Shown piece by piece: positions 1 through 8,047 of a DNA stretch of 43,512 nucleotides. The translations under genes were made by a program, and so were the position numbers. The stretch's first letter is position 1, and each line of letters starts with the position of its first letter. The notes beneath the pieces were generated by a model. The model saw nothing but the letters and a program-made list of their open reading frames with translations, did not search any database and was not told where the DNA came from. Source of the DNA: Acidobacterium sp. (GTDB lineage Bacteria > Acidobacteriota > Terriglobia > Terriglobales > Acidobacteriaceae); assembly GCA_003166955.1 (NCBI GenBank), contig PMUI01000015.1:1-43512 (forward strand). Direction: 5' to 3'.

Positions 1-5
1 GGGGC

Positions 6-227
6 ATGGAGAAGTGGAAACCGCTGCGCGCTTCCCACTTCTCCACACCCCCGACGGCGACGGACTTACTAACTCATCCGCTGCGCTACACTAACAATCT
101 CACTGGTACAAAACATCGGGCAGGCCAACTGGACCCTTATGCGGTCGCGGCTGCAATCGGCATAGCGCTGCCAGGATTCGGATTGCTATATATCGCGTTC
201 AGGCGCTATAGGGGAGGCGTGAAATAA
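6..227 (+). CDS. Possible C-terminal end of a membrane-anchored protein
   Basis: I do not recognise this protein. The last 30 residues form a hydrophobic helix (about residues 47-65, A/G/L/I-rich) followed by a basic tail (RRYRGGVK), the usual look of a C-terminal membrane anchor or sorting tail. The reading frame is open to the window edge and the first ATG has no Shine-Dalgarno sequence, so the true start may lie outside the window and this may be only the tail of a larger surface protein. The first 44 bases also hold a 10-bp inverted repeat (8-17 with 35-44). Low confidence that it is a complete gene. Confidence 0.25.
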   Translation: MEKWKPLRASHFSTPPTATDLLTHPLRYTNNLTGTKHRAGQLDPYAVAAAIGIALPGFGLLYIAFRRYRGGVK

Positions 228-249
228 TCCTAGCAGCGAAGGACAGTAT

Positions 250-435
250 ATGAGGCGATCAAAGCTCACAAAAAAAGAGAAGAAAAACGGCAAAAGAAAA
301 CTCCTGATTCCCTCGAAAGAGATTCAGGAGTTGATGCAGCCCGTCACGCGCGAAGACTTTGAGAGTGTTGTTACCCGTGCTATTCCGCCCGCGTCACAAC
401 CTGATCCAGAAGAGAAACAAACATCGGCTCATTAG
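250..435 (+). CDS. Small charged hypothetical protein, 3' end overlapping the transposase gene
   Basis: A 61-residue protein of unknown function, very lysine-rich over the first 20 residues. A good ribosome binding site (GAAGGA) lies about 7 bases before the ATG, which favours a real gene. The last 18 residues are read antisense to the 3' end of the IS1595-type transposase gene. The native C-terminus may therefore have been replaced when the element inserted, or the ORF may run by chance into it. The base composition here is lower in GC than the rest of the window. Confidence 0.4.
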   Translation: MRRSKLTKKEKKNGKRKLLIPSKEIQELMQPVTREDFESVVTRAIPPASQPDPEEKQTSAH

Positions 436-1288
436 CCGCTCTGCGGTTGTAGCGGAATGAGTACTCATTCAGGTAAGTCTGAAGATACTTCTTGCTGACG
501 GCGTGATAGACGCCACCGATTCCACGCTTCACCAGACTCCAGAACCCTTCAATCGTTTGCGTGTGGACGTCGCCCATGACGTAGATTCCGGCGCTGTGAT
601 TGATGCGGCGGTGATTGTATCCCTTCGCCGCCAGCCCATGGTAGGCGTTGAAGTCATCCGTATAGACCGTGGACTCAGGCAGGATGCGTTCCTCTGCGAT
701 CCCGTGCAGTGTCTTCCGCGTCACGTCGTCCGCGACCATCGCGACCACGCGCCCTTTGCCCGTGCGCTCCACGATCCCGACGACAATGGCCTTGCCGCCC
801 TTGCCACCAGTGGGACGGCCTTGCTTGCCACGGCGCTTCCCTCCCACATAAGTTTCGTCCATCTCTACTGTAGGCCCCTCCAATCTGATGTCTTCCGACA
901 TCAGGGTTCGGACCTGCCTGAAGATACGCCACGCGGTTTTGTACGTGACGCCAGTCTCGCGCTGAATCTGTTTCGCAGAGATGCCACAGCGCGTCGCGGA
1001 CATCAGGTAGATGGCGTAGAACCATAGCCGCAGGGACGTGCTGGACTTCTCAAAGATCGTCCCCACCATCGGGGAGACGTAGGTTCCGCAGTGGTCGCAG
1101 GCGTAGGCCTTTTTGCTGACGATCCGATGGTGCAGCCGTTCCGCCCCGCAGTATGAGCACAGGGCGCGAGCGCCGGGATAGCGCTTTTCCATGAGCCAGT
1201 CCAGGCAAGCATCATTGTCGGGAAATAACTCGTTGAAGTCGTTGATTGTAAAGCGCCGCGTGGTCGGGATGGACTGTGGGACGTTCAT
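380..1288 (-). CDS. IS1595-family (ISXO2-like) transposase
   Basis: A 302-residue transposase of the ISXO2-like type. The N-terminal third has a zinc ribbon with two Cys pairs (CSYCGAE at about 44-50, then CDHCG near 68), followed by a helix-turn-helix-like stretch (about 103-130). The catalytic core contains the first Asp in MDETYVGG, the second in VYTDDFNAY, and the third acidic position in the TIEGFWSLVKR segment near residue 248. Its length fits the family and no frameshift is visible, so it may still be active. It starts at ATG. Terminal inverted repeats could not be fixed by eye. Confidence 0.9.
   Translation of the reverse strand: MNVPQSIPTTRRFTINDFNELFPDNDACLDWLMEKRYPGARALCSYCGAERLHHRIVSKKAYACDHCGTYVSPMVGTIFEKSSTSLRLWFYAIYLMSATRCGISAKQIQRETGVTYKTAWRIFRQVRTLMSEDIRLEGPTVEMDETYVGGKRRGKQGRPTGGKGGKAIVVGIVERTGKGRVVAMVADDVTRKTLHGIAEERILPESTVYTDDFNAYHGLAAKGYNHRRINHSAGIYVMGDVHTQTIEGFWSLVKRGIGGVYHAVSKKYLQTYLNEYSFRYNRRAANEPMFVSLLDQVVTRAE
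380..1288 (-). mobile_element. IS1595-like insertion sequence (coding part only; ends not resolved)
   Basis: The element is inferred from the intact transposase. I searched for inverted repeats on both sides (about 230-380 and 1289-1440) and found only a weak candidate pair: GGACAGT near 241 against GGACACT on the minus strand near 1304. No target duplication supports it, so the limits given are those of the gene. The flank at 1289-1449 carries no gene, only an imperfect palindrome around CCTTACGTAAAGG near 1316. Confidence 0.55.
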
Positions 1289-1449
1289 AACAAGATCAGT
1301 GTCCCATATTCCTTACCTTACGTAAAGGGATATTTGCCATCCAAAGTAATGACCGCTGACTGACAACGACTTACAAGCCACCAAGCCCAAACAAATTCGG
1401 CAGTCTCTATTCTCTGAACTTGGTATTCTGACAATAGAGGGTAAGAAAC

Positions 1450-1481
1450 AAAAAAGGCCGCTCCATGGAGCGGCCTTTTTT
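1450..1481 (-). terminator. Strong bidirectional intrinsic terminator
   Basis: This is a perfect 32-bp palindrome: six A, a GGCCGCTCCATGGAGCGGCC core and six T. It therefore has a T-run on both strands. It sits about 50 bases after the stop of the FKBP gene, which it most likely terminates, and insulates it from the insertion-sequence side. Confidence 0.9.
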
Positions 1482-1529
1482 CTTCTCAACGAATTAGAAT
1501 CCCTCGCGCAACCAAAAAATCCGAAGGCC

Positions 1530-2429
1530 CTACCGCTGCGGCTTGCTAGGCGGAGGCGTCGAAGCCGGCGGGGTCGAACTCGGCGGAGTTGAAGCTGGTG
1601 GCGTTGAACTCGGAGGCAGAGTCGTGCTGCTCGCCGGCGGAGTCGCCCCAGCCGGCGGAGTCGCCCCCGCCGGCGGAGTCGCCCCCGCCGGAGGAGCCGG
1701 CTTCGGTCCCGCTCCCGCCGGAGGCGGCTGCCGCTGCGGCGGCGGAGCTGGCTTGCTGCACTGCGCTCCCGGAGGCGCGCCCGCGCGCGGCTCGGTCTGG
1801 CTCACCGCTTCAACGTCGAAGATCAGCTCCGCCTTCGCCGGAATCGGACCCCGTCCGTTTTCCCCATAGGCCAGCTCGTAAGGAATGAACAGGCGCCGCT
1901 CGCCGCCCATCTTCATCCCTTCGAAACCGGTGTCCCAGCCCGGAATCACCTGGTGGCCGCCGTACAGAAACGCGATCGGCTGCGCGCCCGGCCGGTCCCG
2001 CGACGAGTCGAACTTCGTCCCGTCCGTCAGGTATCCGGTGTACTGGACGTTGATGCATTTGTGCTGCACCACCGGATCGCCGGTCCCGAGTTTGGTTTCG
2101 ATGTAGTTCAGCGAAAACGTCGCCGGACCGCCGTTCAGTTCTTCGCGAACCGGCGCGCTCACCAGTGGAGAAGCGTAGTCCAGCTTCATCGCCGGCACGC
2201 GCGTCAACGTGTAAAGCGTCTTCGCGCAAGGCACCGACGGCGGAAGCGCCGGAATCTTTGGCGACAATTCCGGCAGCGTCACGCACCCCGGCGCCGCACG
2301 ATGCGTCGCAGTGCCCGCCGCCGTGTGCGCAGGCGGGGTTGTCGTCTTCGGAGCCGTAGTCTGCGCCGCCAGCGGCAGCGCCGCCGCTGCCAGCAGTAAG
2401 GATGTGCAATACAGAGTTGTCCTGGTCAT
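1530..2429 (-). CDS. Secreted FKBP-type peptidyl-prolyl isomerase with proline-rich tail
   Basis: A 299-residue protein with three parts. A signal peptide with a Leu/Ala-rich core and an AAA-LPLAAQ cleavage region covers about the first 22 residues. A typical FKBP domain lies at about 95-215 (VQYTGYLTDGTKFDSS, then VIPGWDTGFEGMKMGGERR and IPYELAYG, the usual active-site strands). A low-complexity tail follows, made of PPAGAT and STPPA/STPPS repeats. It should catalyse cis-trans isomerisation of X-Pro bonds outside the cytoplasm. The tail is probably a flexible spacer or a wall/envelope contact segment (inference). It starts at ATG and is followed by the strong palindromic terminator. Confidence 0.9.
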   Translation of the reverse strand: MTRTTLYCTSLLLAAAALPLAAQTTAPKTTTPPAHTAAGTATHRAAPGCVTLPELSPKIPALPPSVPCAKTLYTLTRVPAMKLDYASPLVSAPVREELNGGPATFSLNYIETKLGTGDPVVQHKCINVQYTGYLTDGTKFDSSRDRPGAQPIAFLYGGHQVIPGWDTGFEGMKMGGERRLFIPYELAYGENGRGPIPAKAELIFDVEAVSQTEPRAGAPPGAQCSKPAPPPQRQPPPAGAGPKPAPPAGATPPAGATPPAGATPPASSTTLPPSSTPPASTPPSSTPPASTPPPSKPQR

Positions 2430-2521
2430 CGCTTCCCAGTGTAAGCGAAGCGACGGGGGGATGCGACATCTGCGCCGCCCTCCGTATAATTCCCGCCACG
2501 CCCCTGGGAGGGGCTTGCACG

Positions 2522-2851
2522 ATGCGTATGATGCTTCACGTCGTTATGCCAATCGAAACAACGAATGCCGCGATTCGAGCCGGTGAGTTCGCTCCTTTTG
2601 TCCAGAAGGTCCTCGCGGACCTCAAACCCGAAGCTGCGTTTTTTACGGAAACCAATGGTTCCCGCAGCGCTTACATATTTTTCGATATGAAGGATTCCTC
2701 ACAACTGCCCGCCATTGCAGAACCATGGTTCCTGGCCCTCAACGCGACTATCACCGTCAAGCCTGCCATGACCGCGCAGGATCTCGGTGGCCCCGCCGGC
2801 GCAGCCATCGAGGCAGCCGTCAAAGCTCACCCCAAGACCTTCGGCTCATGA
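2522..2851 (+). CDS. Small cytoplasmic protein of unknown function
   Basis: A 109-residue protein with no signal peptide. Its pattern (MLHVVMPIE, then FFTETNGSRS and an FFDMKD strand) suggests a small alpha/beta, ferredoxin-like fold of the kind seen in GYD/DUF3303-type stress or monooxygenase-like proteins, but I cannot assign a function. The open frame begins at 2402, but the start is placed at the ATG of MRMML because a GGGAGGGG ribosome binding site lies about 10 bases before it. The upstream part would overlap the divergent FKBP gene. A second in-frame ATG lies two codons on. Confidence 0.75.
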   Translation: MRMMLHVVMPIETTNAAIRAGEFAPFVQKVLADLKPEAAFFTETNGSRSAYIFFDMKDSSQLPAIAEPWFLALNATITVKPAMTAQDLGGPAGAAIEAAVKAHPKTFGS

Positions 2852-2986
2852 TGGTTCGGCGACTCCGCTGGCCGTTCCGGGCTCCAGAGCCTCCCCCAGG
2901 ATTCTCCTCAGCTCACCGGCAAAGGAACCGCGGTCTTCCGAGGGATGTACAATTCCCCCCGGACCGCTGAGGAGAACCGCGCCGTT

Positions 2987-4174
2987 ATGAAGATACGCAC
3001 CTGTTTCCTGTTCCTCGCCGCGATCGCTGTCGCCGCCGGCCTGCCTTCCCGCGCCCTCGATAACGGCGTTGCCCGCACTCCTCCCATGGGCTGGAACAGC
3101 TGGAACAAGTTCGCCTGCAAAGGCCTCAACGAGCAGGTGGTGCGCGCCACCGCCGATGCCATCGCCACCAACGGGATGAAAGATGCCAGCTACATTTACG
3201 TGAACCTTGACGACTGCTGGCAGTCTGGCCGCGACGCCGACGGCAACATCGTCGTCGACCAGGAGAAGTTCCCTTCCGGCATCAAGGCCATCGCCGACTA
3301 CGTCCACAGCAAGGGTCTCAAATTCGGCCTCTACTCCGACGTCGGAACCAAAACCTGCGCCGGTCGCCCGGGGAGCATCGGCCACGAATATCAGGACGCG
3401 AAGCAGTACGCCGCCTGGGGCGTCGACTACCTGAAGGAAGACTGGTGCAACACGCTGCCCGGCCAGAACGCCGAGTCCTCCTACACCCTGATGCGCGACG
3501 CGCTCGCCGCCACCGGCCGTCCCATCGTCTTCAGCCTCTGCGAGTGGGGATCGAACAAGCCGTGGCTCTGGGCTGGACCCGTCGGCAATCTCTGGCGCGC
3601 CACCGGCGACATTCAGGATTGCTGGGACTGCAAACGCCAGTGGGGCGGCAACGGAGTCGTGCAGATCATCGATCTGATGAATGGCATCGAGAGCTACTCC
3701 GGCCCCGGCCACTGGAACGATCCCGACATGCTCGAGGTCGGCAACGGCGGCATGACCACCGAGGAATATCGCGCGCACTTCAGCATGTGGGCCATCTTCG
3801 CCGCGCCGCTGCTGGTCGGCACTGACGTCGCCAACATGTCTGCCGACACCAAATCGATCCTGCTCAACCGCGCCGTGATCGCCGTCGATCAGGATTCGCT
3901 CGGCCAGGCAGGACGCCGCGTGAAGAAAGATGGCGACATCGAGGTCTGGTCCCGGCAGCTTGCCGACGGCGGCCGCGCCGTCGTTTTACTCAATCGCAGC
4001 GCGAATCCGCTCTCCATCGGCGTCGCGTGGACCGACATCGGCTATCCATCGGCGATCCACGCCACGATTCGCGACCTCTGGACCGATAAGGAAACCAGAG
4101 ACCAGACAGACCACTACGCAGCACAGGTACCGTCGCATGGCGTCGTGATGGTCATCATCAAGCCTCACGAATAA
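2987..4174 (+). CDS. Secreted GH27 alpha-galactosidase
   Basis: A 395-residue glycoside hydrolase of family 27 that releases terminal alpha-linked galactose from oligo- or polysaccharides. A signal peptide (about residues 1-23) leads to the family opening PPMGWNSWN. The nucleophile Asp lies in YLKEDWCN. The acid/base Asp is in the GHWNDPDMLEVG segment. A beta-sandwich C-terminal domain (about 310-395) follows. The start is the ATG with a GAGGAG site about 12 bases upstream, giving a clean signal peptide; the frame is open a little further upstream without support. The protein is presumably periplasmic or secreted and serves plant polysaccharide use. No sugar transporter is adjacent. Confidence 0.93.
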   Translation: MKIRTCFLFLAAIAVAAGLPSRALDNGVARTPPMGWNSWNKFACKGLNEQVVRATADAIATNGMKDASYIYVNLDDCWQSGRDADGNIVVDQEKFPSGIKAIADYVHSKGLKFGLYSDVGTKTCAGRPGSIGHEYQDAKQYAAWGVDYLKEDWCNTLPGQNAESSYTLMRDALAATGRPIVFSLCEWGSNKPWLWAGPVGNLWRATGDIQDCWDCKRQWGGNGVVQIIDLMNGIESYSGPGHWNDPDMLEVGNGGMTTEEYRAHFSMWAIFAAPLLVGTDVANMSADTKSILLNRAVIAVDQDSLGQAGRRVKKDGDIEVWSRQLADGGRAVVLLNRSANPLSIGVAWTDIGYPSAIHATIRDLWTDKETRDQTDHYAAQVPSHGVVMVIIKPHE

Positions 4175-4504
4175 GTCATCGGCAGTAACACTTTCGTCTC
4201 AGGTCGAGACGTATGCCGCTCGTATCTCCCGCAATTGCTTCGCGCTCTCGCTGTGGCCGTTCGTTCAACTGCCTTCCAATCTCCAAATCGCCTTGCGCCA
4301 CCCCACAACAGTAATCCGGCGTGGCGGTGACCCTCGTGCGTATGCAGTAACAGCACAGCCCCTTTCTAAATGATGGGCCTTTCATTACTCAAATGGAATT
4401 GTTGCCAAAGCCGAAACCGGGCAGAATCACAACATCGAAGCAAACGCAGCGCGTTCCCCCAGGGTTCCATGGCCGTGCGGCACATACACAGGAGGAAATC
4501 GCAC
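4175..4504. other. Intergenic stretch without a recognised gene
   Basis: About 330 bases between the galactosidase and the pilin gene. No convincing coding frame is present on either strand. A short inverted repeat (GTCTC-aggtc-GAGAC, 4197-4211) follows the galactosidase stop but has no T-run. I looked for a cyclic-di-GMP riboswitch and a sigma-54 promoter before the pilin gene and found no good match. Confidence 0.5.
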
Positions 4505-4675
4505 ATGAACCGTACGAAGCAGCTTCTGAAGAGTTTCCTGAATGACGAATGCGGAGCGGATCTCATCGAGTACGCTCTGGTCGCCGCCATTCTTGCCCTT
4601 AGCGCCGTTGCCGCCGAGGCTTCGCTGACCAAAAAGATCGGGAACGAGTTCAACTACATCACCAATAATTTCTAG
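4505..4675 (+). CDS. Flp/Fap-type type IVb pilin
   Basis: A 56-residue prepilin: a short basic leader, then a G-A-D-L-I-E-Y-A-L-V motif. This gives the prepilin peptidase site after Gly with the conserved Glu-Tyr at +5/+6, followed by a hydrophobic helix of about 20 residues. It would be inserted in the inner membrane, cut by a TadV/CpaA-type peptidase and assembled into thin adhesive pili. A GGAGGAAAT ribosome binding site lies about 7 bases before the ATG, so the longer frame upstream is rejected. No tad/cpa assembly genes are in the window, so this is an orphan pilin locus. Confidence 0.9.
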   Translation: MNRTKQLLKSFLNDECGADLIEYALVAAILALSAVAAEASLTKKIGNEFNYITNNF

Positions 4676-4906
4676 TTTCGCCGTCTCCTTGCTTTGCGCC
4701 ACTGCTGTATTTGCCACGCTTCTGCCGCCGTTCTCCCGCATGCCCGATTGGTGACGTGATCTTCATTGTGACGACCGGAAAATGAAGAGCGCTTCACCAT
4801 TCGGGGAAAACTCCAGGTCAAGTCGGAGTCGCGGGTGTCAATGAACTGCACCAACGGAACGACCACTCACTCGCTGTTGTGGTCACTCACTCGGGAGGGT
4901 CTCATT

Positions 4907-4999
4907 ATGTTGATCATCGTAGCGCTTGCTGGTACCGGGCTCATTGTGGCGTTCATGGGTTTCGCACTTCCGCTCGCCGCCGCCATCAAAGGCAACTAA
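4907..4999 (+). CDS. Tiny 30-residue membrane peptide
   Basis: An ORF of 31 codons: ATG, a hydrophobic stretch rich in L/I/V/A/G spanning nearly the whole peptide, then KGN and TAA. A GGGAGGGT ribosome binding site lies about 7 bases upstream, good for so short a frame. It would be a single-pass inner-membrane peptide. It follows the Flp pilin by 231 bases on the same strand, so a role with the pilin is possible but only a guess. Directly upstream, the decamer CACTCACTCG occurs twice (about 4865 and 4884). Confidence 0.45.
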   Translation: MLIIVALAGTGLIVAFMGFALPLAAAIKGN

Positions 5000-5078
5000 A
5001 TTCCGCGGTGCCGGCGCGTGATCCGGCAGGTTGCAATGGGAGCCGTCATGTGGATGCGTGTCGGGTATCGCCCGCTGT

Positions 5079-5729
5079 CTAACGGACCGATTCGTCCATC
5101 GAATCGAAAATGTGACCCATCTTCTCCTGCTTCACGCGCAGGTACTGCTCAAAACTATCCTGCGCGGGCACTTCCGCTGAAACGCGCTCGGCCACGTGAA
5201 CCCCGGCTGCTTCCAGCGCGCCCACTTTTCCGGGATTATTTGTGATCAGCCGCACCGACTTCACACCCATCTGCCGCAGAATCTCCGCGGGCAGCTCGAA
5301 CTCCCGGCAATCGGCCGCGTATCCCAGCTGCAAATTCGCCTCCACCGTATCGAGGCCCTGATCCTGCAACTCGTACGCGCGCAGCTTCGCCATCAACCCA
5401 ATGCCTCGTCCTTCCTGCTGCTCGTAGATCAGAATCCCCGCCCCGGCATCGGCAATCTTGCCCAGCGCCAGCTCCAGCTGCAACCGGCAATCGCAGCGCA
5501 GCGAATGAAACACGTCCCCGGTCAGGCATTGCGAGTGGATCCGCACCAGCGGCGGCGCGGCGTGCACATCGCCCATCGTCAGTGCTACGGCTTCTTCCTT
5601 CGCCGCCGTCTGCCCGCACCGCGCCGGATCGTCGTCCGCATACACCCCCTCAAAGCCCAGAATGCGGAAGTGTCCCCAACGCGTAGGGAAATCCGCATCC
5701 GCAACTTTGCGCACAGAAGCGATGGCCAT
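5079..5729 (-). CDS. ribA: GTP cyclohydrolase II
   Basis: A 216-residue stand-alone RibA, not fused to RibB. It converts GTP to 2,5-diamino-6-ribosylamino-pyrimidinone phosphate, the first step of riboflavin synthesis. The three zinc Cys are in the pattern C-x10-C-x-C (CLTGDVF to RCDC), followed by EQQEGRGIGL and DTVEAN with the downstream LGYAADCREF segment, all family hallmarks. The frame is open further upstream, but those residues come from GCTCG-type repeat DNA. The ATG chosen lies 6 bases after a perfect TATAAT on the minus strand, suggesting a leaderless transcript. Confidence 0.95.
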   Translation of the reverse strand: MAIASVRKVADADFPTRWGHFRILGFEGVYADDDPARCGQTAAKEEAVALTMGDVHAAPPLVRIHSQCLTGDVFHSLRCDCRLQLELALGKIADAGAGILIYEQQEGRGIGLMAKLRAYELQDQGLDTVEANLQLGYAADCREFELPAEILRQMGVKSVRLITNNPGKVGALEAAGVHVAERVSAEVPAQDSFEQYLRVKQEKMGHIFDSMDESVR

Positions 5730-5735
5730 ACTTCG

Positions 5736-5741
5736 ATTATA
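5736..5741 (-). promoter_or_regulatory. -10 box of ribA (possible leaderless promoter)
   Basis: A perfect TATAAT on the minus strand ends 6 bases before the ribA ATG. Transcription would then begin at or next to the start codon. No good -35 hexamer was seen at 16-18 bases, so this rests on the -10 box alone. Confidence 0.45.
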
Positions 5742-5754
5742 GAAGCCGCGCTTA

Positions 5755-5910
5755 AGCAAGCGTGAGGCGAGCAAGAGACGAGCGAACGACGAGCACAGCA
5801 GCGAGCGGAGGGCGCAAGGACCCGTTGGCACGGCGCTCGTTTCCGGCTCGTCGCTTTTTGCTCGTTTCCGCTCGCATCACGCTCGCCTTTTGCTCGCTTG
5901 TCGCTCGGCC
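5755..5910. repeat. Imperfect large inverted repeat of CGAGC / GCTCG units
   Basis: The left part carries many GCGAGC, ACGAGC and GAGCGA units. The right part carries their complements (GCTCGT, GCTCGC), around a short centre near 5817-5835. The outer arms match as an imperfect inverted repeat of about 60 bases. It lies between the divergent ribA and histidine kinase genes, and would be translated as false N-terminal extensions of both. Confidence 0.6.
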
Positions 5911-5925
5911 CTGTACGCTGAATGG

Positions 5926-7272
5926 GTGCTCGACTCGCGCATCATCCTCATCACCCTGCTCATCAAGCTCGGTGTTGCCGCAGCCGTCTCCTCGGCACTC
6001 GGACGTTCGCGCGAATTCAAGAACCTCCTCTTCCGTGACGAACGCAGCCTCACGCAGACCCTCGGCCTTCTCGCGTTCATCTGCGTTCCTCTCGGCCTCG
6101 GCGTCCTCGTCCGCGTTGCTGTCTCTAACTTCTATGCCGCCGACATCTCCTTCGAGACCACCATCATCCTCGGCATCCTCATTGGCCCCGGTGCCGCGCT
6201 CATCGGCGCCACCGCGCTTTCGCTCCCCGCCGTCTTTCACGGCGAATTCCTGGCCCTCCCCTTCCTGCTGGCTGTCGCCATCACCGCCGGCATCTACGGC
6301 CGCTTCGTCGACAAGGAGGAAGTCTGGTCCTTCTCGCCCTTCGTCGACCTCAGCCTCTATCGCTGGGTGCGCCGCACTCTGCTTCGCCCCCGCATCGACC
6401 GCCAGATCCTGCTGCTCATCCTCATCGTTGCCATGGAAGTGCTGCGCGAGTGGACTGCGCGCATCTCGCACCGCCGTCTCTTCGCGCTCGTTTCTGACAG
6501 CTGGCTGATCCGCCTCGCCATCTGGACCTGCGCCGCCATGGTGGTCGGCATTCCTCTCAAAATCTGGAACGCTATCCGCATCGAGCAATCCCTCGAGGAA
6601 CAGAAGCGCCTTCTGCTCGAAGCGCGCTTCGACGCTCTCCAGCGTCAGATCAACCCGCATTTTCTCTTCAACACGCTCAACTCCATCGCGTCGCTCGTCC
6701 GTTTCCGCCCTGAACAGGCCCGCGAACTCATCGTCAAACTCGCCAATATCCTCCGCAAGATGCTCAACGAGCACGACGCCTTCGTTCCGTTTCGCGACGA
6801 GCTCGCCACCACCGACGACTATCTCTCCATCGAAATCGCCCGGTTCGGCGCGGAAAAGCTCTCCGTTGCCAGGGAAATCGATCCCGCGACGCTGGAAATC
6901 GCCGTGCCCAGCATGCTCCTGCAGCCGCTGGTCGAAAACAGCATCAAGCATGGACTCGAGCCCCGCATCGCCGGCGGCGTCGTCACTCTCCGCAGCCGCC
7001 TCGAACGCGAAAGACTAATCATTGAAGTCGAAGATGACGGCGTCGGCATCGATCCGGGCCGCGCGCATTCCAGCGGCGTCCTCCAGGGAAACGGCATCGG
7101 CATGAGAAATGTTCGCGAGCGCCTCGAAGTCCTCTACGGTGATGCCGCACTCTTCGAAGTCATGAGCCGCCCCGGCCGCGGCACCAAAGTGACGCTCGCC
7201 TTCCCCGCGCAAATCCCCGACGCGGACCACCCCGCCTCCCGTGCCACCCTCACCGCCGAGCCAAGACGATAA
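5926..7272 (+). CDS. LytS-type membrane sensor histidine kinase
   Basis: A kinase of about 448 residues. The N-terminal half has five to six hydrophobic segments (about residues 3-190, resembling the 5TM-5TMR_LYT sensor). It is followed by a His_kinase domain with the H-box QINPHFLFNTLNSI (phospho-acceptor His) and a HATPase_c domain with the N-box PLVENSIKHGLEP and the G-box segments VEDDGVGID and GNGIGMRNVRERL. This is the LytS/YehU class that normally pairs with a LytTR response regulator, but none is adjacent, so it is an orphan here. The start is uncertain: a TTG at 5890 is in frame but lies in repeat DNA, so the GTG before LDSRIILI was chosen. Confidence 0.88.
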   Translation: MLDSRIILITLLIKLGVAAAVSSALGRSREFKNLLFRDERSLTQTLGLLAFICVPLGLGVLVRVAVSNFYAADISFETTIILGILIGPGAALIGATALSLPAVFHGEFLALPFLLAVAITAGIYGRFVDKEEVWSFSPFVDLSLYRWVRRTLLRPRIDRQILLLILIVAMEVLREWTARISHRRLFALVSDSWLIRLAIWTCAAMVVGIPLKIWNAIRIEQSLEEQKRLLLEARFDALQRQINPHFLFNTLNSIASLVRFRPEQARELIVKLANILRKMLNEHDAFVPFRDELATTDDYLSIEIARFGAEKLSVAREIDPATLEIAVPSMLLQPLVENSIKHGLEPRIAGGVVTLRSRLERERLIIEVEDDGVGIDPGRAHSSGVLQGNGIGMRNVRERLEVLYGDAALFEVMSRPGRGTKVTLAFPAQIPDADHPASRATLTAEPRR

Positions 7273-7478
7273 ACTCTAACCTCTAAATTCTCGTCTTCCA
7301 CCCAGCCCCTTACTTTTCGAAAAGCTGTCACTCGGCTGCCCCTCCAATTCCCAGCTCATCCAGCTCTGCAAAGCTGGCCGGGCAGACGTTTACTCATTCG
7401 TTAACATGGAGAGGTCTACCCCTCCGTATCTCCCTGATTCCGCGTGCAGCCAAGGGGGGTCAACCCCCCATTCCTGGC

Positions 7479-7961
7479 CTACCCCCAAGCCCCCAGCAAT
7501 CTCCGCAGCAGCACAATCTGCCCCAGGTGATAGCTCGTGTGCTGCCCGGCTACCAACACCTCCCGCAGCAGAGTCTGCCCGTCACCCCACGGAATCGTCG
7601 CATACAAATTGGACTCCGGATTCCCCACCAGCTTCTCGAAATCCGCGATATCCTTCTTCACCGCCTTTACCGACCGGTCCCACGCCGCACCATCCTTGGG
7701 CGCAGTGTCCTTCGGCCAATAATCCTTCGGCCATTCCGGCTGCACATAGTTAGGATTCGTCGAGAAGTCCATCAGGTCATGCAGCGCGATCCGGATATGC
7801 TCCAGCAGCTGCCACGCCGAATGCTCTGCCCCCTTCGGCACTACACCCCGCGCCTTCACCGGAAAATCATCCAGCACGGCCTTCAGCTCAGCATGCGCCT
7901 CGCCGCCCCTCAAAAACTTCACCAACTGCTCGCGCAACGCACGATCCTCAGTCTTCGCCAT
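7479..7961 (-). CDS. DinB-like (DfsB-fold) protein
   Basis: A 160-residue four-helix-bundle protein of the DinB/YfiT-like superfamily. It has an early His (AWQLLEHIRIALHDL) and a late pair in the helix VAGQHTSYHLGQIVLLRRLLG, typical of the metal-binding triad. Members act as thiol-dependent transferases or are of unknown role in detoxification. The start is the ATG before AKTEDR because GGGGAG lies about 9 bases upstream; two earlier in-frame ATGs lack such a site. It stands alone between two regions without genes; 7273-7478 showed nothing else. Confidence 0.8.
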   Translation of the reverse strand: MAKTEDRALREQLVKFLRGGEAHAELKAVLDDFPVKARGVVPKGAEHSAWQLLEHIRIALHDLMDFSTNPNYVQPEWPKDYWPKDTAPKDGAAWDRSVKAVKKDIADFEKLVGNPESNLYATIPWGDGQTLLREVLVAGQHTSYHLGQIVLLRRLLGAWG

Positions 7962-8047
7962 CGCATTTCTCCCCTCGGCCATAGGATGCGCAGCCCATCG
8001 ACGACGCTTCACCCGTTAAGGAAACTCGGATTAAGCTGCGCTTTGAA

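Noticed and set aside
1-50. Hairpin GGAGAAGTGG / CCACTTCTCC as a terminator
   Set aside because: It has a 17-base loop and no T-run, and it may lie inside a coding frame.
230-1310. Terminal inverted repeats GGACAGT / GGACACT for the IS1595 element
   Set aside because: Only a few bases match and no target duplication flanks them.
4380-4504. Sigma-54 promoter or cyclic-di-GMP riboswitch before the pilin gene
   Set aside because: TGGAATTGTTGCC lacks the fixed GG-N10-GC spacing, and no riboswitch core was found.
5890-5925. TTG start of the sensor kinase
   Set aside because: The added residues come from GCTCG repeat DNA; the GTG just before the first membrane segment fits the family better, though this is not certain.
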